Shown here piece after piece: positions 17,074 through 22,957 of a DNA stretch of 22,957 nt. The stretch covers positions 1 to 22,957 of the forward strand of contig CAZQNW010000013.1 of NCBI GenBank assembly GCA_964595035.1, read 5' to 3'. The notes under the pieces were generated by a model. The model saw nothing but the letters and a program-made list of their open reading frames with translations, was not told where the DNA came from and searched no databases. The translations under genes were made by a program, and so were the position numbers. Positions within the stretch are counted from its first letter, which is position 1. Every line of letters begins with the position of its first letter. The stretch comes from JAKASV01 sp964595035 (GTDB taxonomy: Bacteria > Babelota > Babeliae > Babelales > Vermiphilaceae).

Positions 17074-18018
17074 TTACGCCTTATGACGTTTAATCATGCT
17101 GTTTATTGGATGAATAGTATCGCATAAATTTGATAATCGTTCAATGGATACATGCGTATATCGTTCTGTGCTTGCAACAGTTTTATGTCCCAAAAGTTCT
17201 TGTATAATGCGAAGATCAACACCTTGACTTAATAAGTGTGTGGCAAATGAATGGCGTATTTTGTGTGGTGTAATGGGACGATTAACTTTAAGAAACTGTC
17301 TGAACATTTCTATAATGCGTTGAATAGAACGGCTTGTTAAAGGTCTTCCCCATTGGTTTAAAAATAGTTTTGCGGTTGCATTGTTGGTTTTGGGGCGCTC
17401 ATGTTCTATGTAGGCGCAAACGCGTTCTTTTGCTTTATTGCCGAATAAAACAATGCGTTCCTTGTTTCCTTTACCAATGATGCGTATGGTTTTATTATCA
17501 AGATCTATATCTTGCATGCAAATATGCACAAGCTCGGAACAACGAATACCTGTCGCGTACATAAGTTCAAAAATTGCTTTATCGCGTAATGGTCGTTGTG
17601 TTGGCAGTTCATTGTCTTGGACTTCGTCAAGAAGGTGGAATACTTCATCAACACTTAAGTATATGGGTAATTTTTTATCGAGTCTTGGGCGTGCAAGTTT
17701 TAAGTCAAGTTTGATGCCTTGAGTGCGTAAAAATTTTTCGAATGATTTAAAGCAAGATAATTTTCTTGCTATAGAGCTTTTGTCTATTTTTTTGTAATAG
17801 AGGCTTATTAAAAAGCGTTCAATAATTTGTCGACATGATAAATATTGAACATCATCAGTTGGGAGTGCTTTCCAAAAATCAATAAATTGATTGATATCAA
17901 GTTGATATGCGCGTTGTGTATGTTCAGACAAATTCTTTTCAACTGCAAGATACAGAAGGAACTCGTCTCGTTTCTCTTGAAAATCTTGCCAATTATTAAT
18001 GGTTGTTTTGATATTCAT
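17074..18018 (-). CDS. xerD: XerC/XerD-type tyrosine recombinase
   Basis: This site-specific recombinase resolves chromosome dimers at dif during division. The 314 residues have an N-terminal SAM-like core-binding domain (about 13-100) and a catalytic domain with every key residue: Arg159 (TGIRCSEL), Lys183 (GKGNKER), His252 and Arg255 (HKIRHSF), His278 (LLGHKT) and the nucleophile Tyr287 (STERYTH). Length is typical. Choosing between XerC, XerD and a single-protein XerA/XerH is not possible by eye; the symbol is provisional. It heads a minus-strand operon with mrdA, so recombinase and wall synthesis may share expression. Confidence 0.9.
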   Translation of the reverse strand: MNIKTTINNWQDFQEKRDEFLLYLAVEKNLSEHTQRAYQLDINQFIDFWKALPTDDVQYLSCRQIIERFLISLYYKKIDKSSIARKLSCFKSFEKFLRTQGIKLDLKLARPRLDKKLPIYLSVDEVFHLLDEVQDNELPTQRPLRDKAIFELMYATGIRCSELVHICMQDIDLDNKTIRIIGKGNKERIVLFGNKAKERVCAYIEHERPKTNNATAKLFLNQWGRPLTSRSIQRIIEMFRQFLKVNRPITPHKIRHSFATHLLSQGVDLRIIQELLGHKTVASTERYTHVSIERLSNLCDTIHPINSMIKRHKA

Positions 18019-18066
18019 ACTCTTTAGACTTTTTTAGAATGACTGATCTGATCATATATCTAATCA

Positions 18067-18095
18067 AGGATAAAAAAGATATTGGCATTGTGCAA
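18067..18095 (-). promoter_or_regulatory. Candidate promoter for xerD-mrdA
   Basis: On the minus strand TTGCAC (18095-18090) and TATCCT (18072-18067) are spaced by 17 bp, about 50 bp before the xerD start. The remainder of the 18019-18249 spacer shows only the opposite-strand promoter. Confidence 0.45.
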
Positions 18096-18203
18096 TAGTT
18101 TATATTATTTAATCGATTAATTCAGCAATAAGCACATTATGGAACATTAAGCGTAAGATTTTTTACGGGCAGCGGTGCGTTTTCTCCTCGTGTATGCATA
18201 GTG

Positions 18204-18231
18204 TTGAATTGTTGATTATTAATAATATACA
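18204..18231 (+). promoter_or_regulatory. Candidate promoter for the small secreted protein gene
   Basis: TTGAAT at 18204-18209 and TATACA at 18226-18231 are spaced by 16 bp. A GGGGGAG ribosome-binding site follows at 18241-18247. Confidence 0.35.
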
Positions 18232-18249
18232 TTTACTGTAGGGGGAGCC

Positions 18250-18678
18250 ATGAAACATATGAAATATACTTTATATATCTTGTTATGCGGTTGGTGTGGA
18301 TTGTTTTTAGGAGCAGAAGAGCCGAATATTGAGAAGTTGAGTGAAGCAAAACTGTTAAAAATAGTAGATCGCATTAGTAAAGAGGTTCAAAGTAAACGAC
18401 GTGAAATTAACCAACTAAGTGCGAATCCAACGAGCGAATCTGTATTGCAATTACGTATGATATTATATCAGGACATTAATCATAATCTGGCATTGATGCA
18501 GGAAATTCTTGAAAAAAGAGTCTATACAACTAGTTTTGCGGAGGCTCCTGTTTTGAGGGTGTTTTCTGAAAATGTTGTGAGTTTACTTGTTGATCTTAGA
18601 ACTAAGATAATCAAGGCTTGTTTACGAAATAAGGAGTTATGTAAAAGAAGAAGCCTCTCCGTTCCTTATAAACCTTAG
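18250..18678 (+). CDS. Small exported helical protein, function unknown
   Basis: I do not recognise this 142-residue protein. Residues 1-22 form a signal peptide (core YTLYILLCGWCGLFLG, cleavage likely before AEEP). The rest is predominantly charged and helix-forming (KLSEAKLLKIVDRISKEVQSKRREINQL, then a second helix around LRMILYQDINHNLALMQEIL), with two cysteines near the C-terminus (CLRNKELC). It may be a periplasmic or secreted helical hairpin. The GGGGGAG upstream is only two bases from the first ATG but eleven from the ATG at 18259, so either start is possible. It is alone between divergent xerD and convergent arsM. Confidence 0.65.
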   Translation: MKHMKYTLYILLCGWCGLFLGAEEPNIEKLSEAKLLKIVDRISKEVQSKRREINQLSANPTSESVLQLRMILYQDINHNLALMQEILEKRVYTTSFAEAPVLRVFSENVVSLLVDLRTKIIKACLRNKELCKRRSLSVPYKP

Positions 18679-18796
18679 ATTATTATTAAAAGTTGAGCGT
18701 TTATATATTTGTTGATTCTGGATTTGAATAAATAAGCTGAACTATGTGTTGAAAACTGCTTTGCATAATTGCTTCATGATTTTTAAGCACGATTTT

Positions 18797-18843
18797 AAAG
18801 ATGTTAATACCTTAACATCTTTGTAGAGTAAGGTATTAACATC
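18797..18843. terminator. Overlapping alternative hairpins between convergent genes
   Basis: Two mutually exclusive stems share sequence. One is an 11-bp perfect stem, AAAGATGTTAA (18797-18807) with TTAACATCTTT (18812-18822), with a 4-base loop. The other is a 15-bp perfect stem, 18800-18814 with 18829-18843, with a 14-base loop. It lies between the ends of the small secreted gene and the arsM pair and probably ends transcription from one or both sides. T-runs after the stems are short. Confidence 0.45.
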
Positions 18844-18860
18844 AAATTAGAATAACGAAT

Positions 18861-19727
18861 TTATTTGATTGCTATGTATTTTAAGCTTGATATAGGGAGG
18901 GCTTTATTATTGAATTTCTTGATATTGACTTCAAAATCTTCTTCGATAAGATCTAGTTTAAAGCCTACATTTTTGATAATGTTTAAATAATCATCTTTTA
19001 ATAATGCACCCAAAACACATGTGCCGTGAAGTTGCTTGTCATTTTTTTGTTCAATAGATAATTCCTTAAGAAGAACTATATCAGAAACATACATTTTCCC
19101 ACCGGGCTTGAGAACACGATATGCCTCTTTAAATGCCTTTTCTTTATCACTAACAAGGCTTAAAACACAGTTGCTTATAATAATGTCTACGGAACCATCC
19201 TCTACCGGGAGCTTTTCGATGTCTCCTTGACGGAAATCTATGTTATTATAACCATATTTATGAGCGTTTTCTGTTGCTTTTTTTACCATTGCGGGAGTCA
19301 TATCTACACCAATAACTTTGCCTTTAGAGCCAACTTTACGTGCAGCTAAGAAACAATCTAATCCTGCCCCTGATCCTAAATCTAATATGGTTTGTCCTTC
19401 TTTAATTTCACCTAGGTTTATTGGATTGCCACAGCCAAGCCCTAAATTAGCATCAGCTAATTCATCAAGTTCTTGTCTGGTATAGCCGATATCCTCGGAT
19501 ATTTTTGCACGGCAGCCGCATGCTTTGCCACCAAAACTGCAGCTGGTACCTTGTTCTGCTGTTTTGGTGTACACATCTTTTATATATTCTTTGGTTTGAG
19601 GGGTGTTTGTTGGTGTGGATTGTTTTTTTTGCTTACATGTACAATTACAGCAACAAGGATATTGAGAGCAAGTGCTTATTAGTACAATAAGACATACTAT
19701 ACTTAAAAAAATCATTATATTTCTCAT
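18861..19727 (-). CDS. arsM: Arsenite S-adenosylmethyltransferase paralogue with N-terminal anchor (ArsM, downstream copy)
   Basis: ArsM methylates As(III) with S-adenosylmethionine. The 288 residues contain the family blocks ANLGLGCGNP (93-102), the SAM motif DLGSGAGLDCFLAA (116-129), VDMTPAMV (141-148), Cys187 in ISNCVLSL, GGKMYVSD (209-216) and Cys237 in TCVLGALL. The two core cysteines correspond to the As-binding pair. The odd part is the front: a hydrophobic helix at 4-19, then CSQYPCCCNCTCKQKK (20-35), with further Cys at 63, 70 and 72. Typical ArsM proteins lack a membrane segment. A lipobox reading is weak (IST before Cys20). Basic residues after the helix favour a cytoplasmic catalytic domain, which SAM supply also requires. 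AAGGAG lies five bases before the ATG. It follows the sister gene by 24 bp. Confidence 0.87.
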   Translation of the reverse strand: MRNIMIFLSIVCLIVLISTCSQYPCCCNCTCKQKKQSTPTNTPQTKEYIKDVYTKTAEQGTSCSFGGKACGCRAKISEDIGYTRQELDELADANLGLGCGNPINLGEIKEGQTILDLGSGAGLDCFLAARKVGSKGKVIGVDMTPAMVKKATENAHKYGYNNIDFRQGDIEKLPVEDGSVDIIISNCVLSLVSDKEKAFKEAYRVLKPGGKMYVSDIVLLKELSIEQKNDKQLHGTCVLGALLKDDYLNIIKNVGFKLDLIEEDFEVNIKKFNNKALPISSLKYIAIK

Positions 19728-19751
19728 GAGATCTCCTTATAAAAACGCCTG

Positions 19752-20648
19752 TTATTTTTTTATGGCAATATATTTTAAGCTAGATATTGGTAACTCGTCA
19801 CTTTTGAACCATTTTTTATTGATTTCTGTATCTTCACCGACAACCTCAACTGTAAATCCGGCACGTTCGAGTTTCGATAAGTATTCATTCTTGAGCAAGG
19901 CTCCAGATACACATGCGCAAAGTAGTTTTATATCCTTCTTTTGTGTTTCTGAAAGTTCATTAAGAAGAACTACGTCAGAAACGTACATTTTCCCGCCTGT
20001 TTTTAGAACCCGATAAGCTTCTTGAAATACCTTATCTTTGTCTGGAGCAAGATTAATTACGCAGTTACTTATGATGATATCGACGGTATTAGTTGCTACA
20101 GGAAGGTTTTCAATATCGCCTTTGCGAAATTCAACATTTTCGATCCCATATTTTTCAGCATTCTTGCGAGCTTTTTTCAACATTTCTGGTGTCATGTCGA
20201 TGCCTATAACCAGTCCAGATTTGCCAACTTTTTTTGCAGCTAAAAAGCAATCGAGTCCGGCACCTGATCCTAAATCAACAACAGTATAACCTTCTTTAAA
20301 TTCACCTAAACTTACGGGATTTCCGCATCCTAATCCTAGGTTAGCATCGGCCAGGTCATCTAGTTCTTCTTTAGAGTAGCCAATTTCACCGGAAATATCT
20401 GAGCCTCCTCCGCAACATCCACCGCCAAAAAGACTGCAAGATCCTCCTTCTTGAGCTACTTTTCCATAAGCATTCTTAATGGATTCTTTAATATTTTTCT
20501 CGGAAGATGAACAACAGCTTGAGCTTGAGCTGCAACAATTTTTAATGGAACAGCACGCCCTTTTTTGGCTGCAGTAACCAGTACATTTGAGTACCGCAAC
20601 AATGATGCATAGTATTGTGACTCCAGCAATATATAACATTGGTTTCAT
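19752..20648 (-). CDS. arsM: Arsenite S-adenosylmethyltransferase paralogue with Cys-rich N-terminus (ArsM, upstream copy)
   Basis: The 298 residues are clearly homologous to the downstream copy across the whole catalytic domain: ANLGLGCGNP (102-111), DLGSGAGLDCFLAA (125-138), Cys196 in ISNCVINL, Cys246 in ACVSGALL and the identical ending LPISSLKYIAIK. Its N-terminus is likewise a membrane helix (about 4-21), but the cysteine cluster differs: C22, C26, the pairs CC at 32-33, 38-39 and 45-46 in a serine-rich stretch, then C71 and CC at 78-79. Such pairs suggest metalloid or metal binding (inference). This is the promoter-proximal gene, with AAGGAG six bases before the ATG. No arsR, arsB or arsC is in the window, so arsenite as substrate rests on family similarity. 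Confidence 0.87.
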   Translation of the reverse strand: MKPMLYIAGVTILCIIVAVLKCTGYCSQKRACCSIKNCCSSSSSCCSSSEKNIKESIKNAYGKVAQEGGSCSLFGGGCCGGGSDISGEIGYSKEELDDLADANLGLGCGNPVSLGEFKEGYTVVDLGSGAGLDCFLAAKKVGKSGLVIGIDMTPEMLKKARKNAEKYGIENVEFRKGDIENLPVATNTVDIIISNCVINLAPDKDKVFQEAYRVLKTGGKMYVSDVVLLNELSETQKKDIKLLCACVSGALLKNEYLSKLERAGFTVEVVGEDTEINKKWFKSDELPISSLKYIAIKK

Positions 20649-20691
20649 ATAAGACTCCTTCTATGATATGTTTGAAATAAAACTCTATGTC

Positions 20692-20697
20692 ATTATA
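20692..20697 (-). promoter_or_regulatory. Candidate -10 box for the arsM pair
   Basis: On the minus strand this is TATAAT, 44 bp before the arsM start codon. The -35 position has no good match, so an activator could be needed. Confidence 0.35.
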
Positions 20698-20780
20698 TCT
20701 ACAATTTCAAATGAGTGTTTTAGAGGAAGAGCGGTACATATATGAGCAGATCAGCTAAACGTATTGTTACTGAGTTATTT

Positions 20781-20812
20781 TTATGTCCATAATTACAAAA
20801 TTATAGACATAA
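20781..20812. repeat. 14-bp inverted repeat, dif-like layout, upstream of a recombinase gene
   Basis: TTATGTCCATAATT (20781-20794) and AATTATAGACATAA (20799-20812) pair at 13 of 14 positions around ACAA. Read as a recombination site, it gives arms with inner CATAA and TTAT around an 8-bp centre (20793-20800), which recalls dif/cer-type sites. It lies 71 bp before the recombinase gene and could also be an operator. There is no T-run, so it is not an intrinsic terminator. Confidence 0.5.
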
Positions 20813-20883
20813 GTCTTCAAAATACATAGGCTACAGCTAGTAGAAAGTATTTTATTATTGTAATTTTACAACGTAAGATTTTT

Positions 20884-21822
20884 ATGGATAATATTTTAAA
20901 GGGTGTTAGTTTTGATTCTGATGCGCGATTTTTTTGGGATACGCTTATTGGAGACTTTCTTAAAGCAGTTGATTTGAAAGTGTCTTCAAAGACAACATAT
21001 AACAGTCAATTAAGAAGCTTTGCTTTGTGGCTCAAAAGACAAAAGATTAGCAAGCCAGATGAGCAATCTATAACAAGCTTTTGCAGTTACCTTAAACATG
21101 ATAAAAATTGTTCTGACTTGACAATTAAAGGGTATTTAGCGGCGCTTAAATCTTTTTTTTCATGGCTCAATGAGGCACATGCATATCCTGATATTGCACG
21201 AAATGTACATGGACCAAAATATGTGTATAAACCAATAAAAAATAGCCTTACATCTTCGCAGGTGAAAATTCTATTAGATTCGATTGATCGTACAACGCTT
21301 GAAGGTAAACGTGATTTTGCCCTTATTAATCTTATGATTGGAACCGGATTACGGTGTATAGAAATCAAAAACCTTATTCGAGGAGATATTGCAGATTGCT
21401 GTGGGCTACAAGTTTTGTGGATACGAGCAAAAGAAGCCAACGGTGAGGGTGAGAATATATACCTTTCAGAAAACGTATTCAAGCCTATAAAAATTTATCT
21501 TGAAGTACGTGAATCCACAAGCGATACAGATTATCTCTTTATATCTCACAGTAAGAAAAATTTCGGTCAGCCGCTAACGGTGCGTTCTATATCGCGTATA
21601 ATAAAGAACCGATTAACTGATGCTAAAATTGATTATAGCCGACTAGGCCCGAACAGCTTACGCTATACATCAGTACAATTAAATTTGCTTATGCATACTA
21701 ACCAAGAACAGGCACGTAGTATGGTGCAGAAGGCAGATATTAATACAATGCTTGCTTATATACGCCAATTAAAAAATCAACAGATTAAGGTTTCTCGTAA
21801 GAAAAATAGTAAATTATTCTGA
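20884..21822 (+). CDS. Degenerate tyrosine recombinase / integrase-like protein
   Basis: The 312 residues follow the tyrosine recombinase layout. A core-binding domain (about 20-100) includes TTYNSQLRSFALWLKRQ and a SAM-like helix set. A catalytic domain follows with RDFALINLMIGTGLRCIEIKNL (143-164) holding Arg157, a possible Lys183, Arg260 in LGPNSLRYTS and Tyr292 in DINTMLAYIRQ. The two histidines of the RHRH set are replaced: Asn257 where HxxR expects His, and Lys283 where LGH expects His. Catalysis may be weakened or lost; the protein might bind sites as an architectural or regulatory partner. No strong ribosome-binding site precedes the ATG, and a small palindrome (20858-20871) lies just upstream. 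No other mobile-element genes adjoin it. Confidence 0.75.
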   Translation: MDNILKGVSFDSDARFFWDTLIGDFLKAVDLKVSSKTTYNSQLRSFALWLKRQKISKPDEQSITSFCSYLKHDKNCSDLTIKGYLAALKSFFSWLNEAHAYPDIARNVHGPKYVYKPIKNSLTSSQVKILLDSIDRTTLEGKRDFALINLMIGTGLRCIEIKNLIRGDIADCCGLQVLWIRAKEANGEGENIYLSENVFKPIKIYLEVRESTSDTDYLFISHSKKNFGQPLTVRSISRIIKNRLTDAKIDYSRLGPNSLRYTSVQLNLLMHTNQEQARSMVQKADINTMLAYIRQLKNQQIKVSRKKNSKLF

Positions 21823-21884
21823 ATCTTTTGTATGAATTGAGTGGAAGGGTGGCTCAAATTGCTATGTCTACACTGTATAAGGAT

Positions 21885-21927
21885 AAAAAAAGAAGGGGTC
21901 ACCTTAAAAATAATGGGCAACCCCTTC
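21885..21927 (-). terminator. Intrinsic terminator of the RING-finger gene
   Basis: On the minus strand GAAGGGGTTGCC pairs with GGTGACCCCTTC (12 bp, two wobble pairs, 12-base loop) and is followed by seven T. It lies 24 bp after the stop codon of the minus-strand gene. On the plus strand no T-run follows, so it is one-directional. Confidence 0.88.
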
Positions 21928-21950
21928 CGCAGTGTGTTACACAATACGAT

Positions 21951-22957
21951 TTACGCAATATGGTCTATTATGTCGGCAAGTTGGCATTGAAATTTTAGTC
22001 TATAAAGATAAAAGAGCTTTTGCGCATTGTTGAGCATATTCCATACGTGTAGACCTTTATCCCCTAAATGGGCTTGCCATGTTTCCAGCAATGAACCTAT
22101 AGAGTCTGTTGTTAGGATTAGGTAACGCTTTTCATATTGAGAAAGTGTTTGCATGGTATCTTCAAGAATAAGCTGTTCTCGCTCAATAGCAGGAATGGTA
22201 TGTAGTATATTTTCCCATACGGTACTAATTATGTCATGTTCACGAAGTTTTATCTTGGGACGTACACATAATATAGTATGTACAAGCGCCTGAAATTGCT
22301 CATAATTTCCCCATGGGGTTAATTCTTGTTGCAATAAACGTAGAGCTTCGGTATTTCTATCTGTAACTGCCTTTGTAATCACGGTATCAAGAAATTTGAA
22401 GAATAAGTTAATGATATCTGTTATGTCTTGATGTACAGCTTCCTGTTGGGATGCTGTGTGTGTGCCATCTGCAGGAGCTATGACGCCTGAATGCTGGTCT
22501 GTAGATTGTGCAGGAAGGTCTACTTCAAGAGGGTAATGTCTGCATAAAGGACATTCTGCATGCCTATGCTGTTCTATATCTTGTAGGGCGTAAGGCCATC
22601 CGGTAAAGTCCGGGGATGCTGAGTAGCGTCTGCGCCATTCTGCATCGTGCATATTGGTATAAAGTTCCACTGCTCTTTTTTCAAGTTCCTGGACATCATC
22701 GTTGCAAATAAATTGATGGCAACATCGGGTAAAGCGAGCTTTTTCGACACCAAGTTCGCCAATAGTGCTTGCGCATATTGGGCAGGCTTCATCACCCTTA
22801 AGTAAGTTGTGTACTTCTTGGCTTGGGGCTTTTTTGATTGTTTGCGCCGCTGGCGTAGGTTGCTGTGGTTCTAAACTTGCTGCCATGGCCATAGCGAGAG
22901 CAGCTTCATAAGGAATATCGTCTTGTGTGGTATAAGTAAAGCTTGTTGTTGCATGGT
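21951..22957 (-). CDS. RING-type zinc finger protein, 5' end outside window
   Basis: The frame is open to the right edge, so the ATG at 22892 (313 residues downstream of it) need not be the start; about 21 further residues are visible before it. Numbered from that Met, Cys37 and Cys40 (CPIC), Cys57/58 and His59 (CCH), Cys63 and Cys114/Cys117 (CPLC) fit a RING pattern. Asp66 is at the sixth ligand place, where Cys is usual but Asp is known. RING domains recruit ubiquitin-charged E2 enzymes; bacteria lack that system, so a role inside a eukaryotic host is inferred. The C-terminal 160 residues are helical with no recognised domain. No signal peptide can be judged because the N-terminus is missing. 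A different zinc-binding fold remains possible. Confidence 0.72.
   Translation of the reverse strand, partial: HATTSFTYTTQDDIPYEAALAMAMAASLEPQQPTPAAQTIKKAPSQEVHNLLKGDEACPICASTIGELGVEKARFTRCCHQFICNDDVQELEKRAVELYTNMHDAEWRRRYSASPDFTGWPYALQDIEQHRHAECPLCRHYPLEVDLPAQSTDQHSGVIAPADGTHTASQQEAVHQDITDIINLFFKFLDTVITKAVTDRNTEALRLLQQELTPWGNYEQFQALVHTILCVRPKIKLREHDIISTVWENILHTIPAIEREQLILEDTMQTLSQYEKRYLILTTDSIGSLLETWQAHLGDKGLHVWNMLNNAQKLFYLYRLKFQCQLADIIDHIA

Noticed and set aside
19668..19727. Lipoprotein signal (ISTC) in the downstream ArsM copy.
   Set aside because: Thr at -1 is atypical, the sister copy has no matching lipobox, and a lipidated periplasmic enzyme would lack SAM.
20700..20780. Two frames of about 15 codons upstream of the recombinase gene.
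   Set aside because: They are very short, weakly supported by ribosome-binding sites, and match nothing recognisable.
20858..20871. Palindrome TTGTAA-TT-TTACAA just before the degenerate recombinase gene.
   Set aside because: Six-base arms are expected by chance in sequence this AT-rich; noted only as a possible operator.
1..22957. tRNA, rRNA, CRISPR array or insertion sequence.
   Set aside because: I saw no cloverleaf-like segment, rRNA motif, regularly spaced direct repeats, or transposase with terminal repeats. A tRNAscan or Infernal run could still find something I missed.

Overview
The window looks like part of a low-GC, Gram-negative, probably host-associated bacterium. It carries a Tol envelope operon, a rod-shape transpeptidase, FtsH, a rhomboid protease and two ribosomal proteins. 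These sit beside two proteins of eukaryotic flavour: a secreted cytosolic-phospholipase-A2-like enzyme and a RING-type zinc finger protein. This mixture recalls the candidate phylum Dependentiae (TM6), whose members live in protists. That placement is my inference from gene content, not a result. A 100-N gap shows the sequence is a scaffolded draft.

Layout. Positions 2-67 hold the tail of a gene entering from the left. Positions 110-2826 (minus) hold one phospholipase gene that the gap cuts in two. The gap is flanked by identical 55-bp ends, and joining them restores a single 853-residue reading frame. A secreted DUF4097-like protein (minus) and the CCA-adding enzyme cca (plus) diverge from about 4.0 kb. 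A LemA / DUF2207 membrane pair follows, then tolQ-tolR-tolA-tolB (8.06-11.53 kb). No pal gene follows tolB in the window. A 421-bp leader with a promoter, a hairpin and short ORFs precedes ftsH, which is followed by a rhomboid protease, rpmB and rpsT. A clear terminator ends the plus-strand run at 15.2 kb.

On the minus strand come mrdA (PBP2) and xerD, probably one operon in the order xerD-mrdA. After a small secreted hypothetical protein (plus) lies a tandem pair of arsenite methyltransferase paralogues (minus). Both have an unusual N-terminal membrane segment and cysteine clusters. Next is a tyrosine recombinase lacking two catalytic histidines, with a dif-like inverted repeat about 70 bp upstream. 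The window ends inside a RING-finger gene (minus, 5' end outside) that has a strong intrinsic terminator.

How the genes work together. The central block is envelope upkeep: Tol-driven outer-membrane constriction, peptidoglycan synthesis, and membrane-protein quality control by FtsH and rhomboid, with XerD for chromosome resolution. The two ends carry candidate host-interaction genes, and the arsM pair is an accessory detoxification module. The least ordinary items are the secreted cPLA2 fusion, the anchored cysteine-rich ArsM pair, the RING protein, the degenerate recombinase with its nearby repeat, and the ftsH leader.
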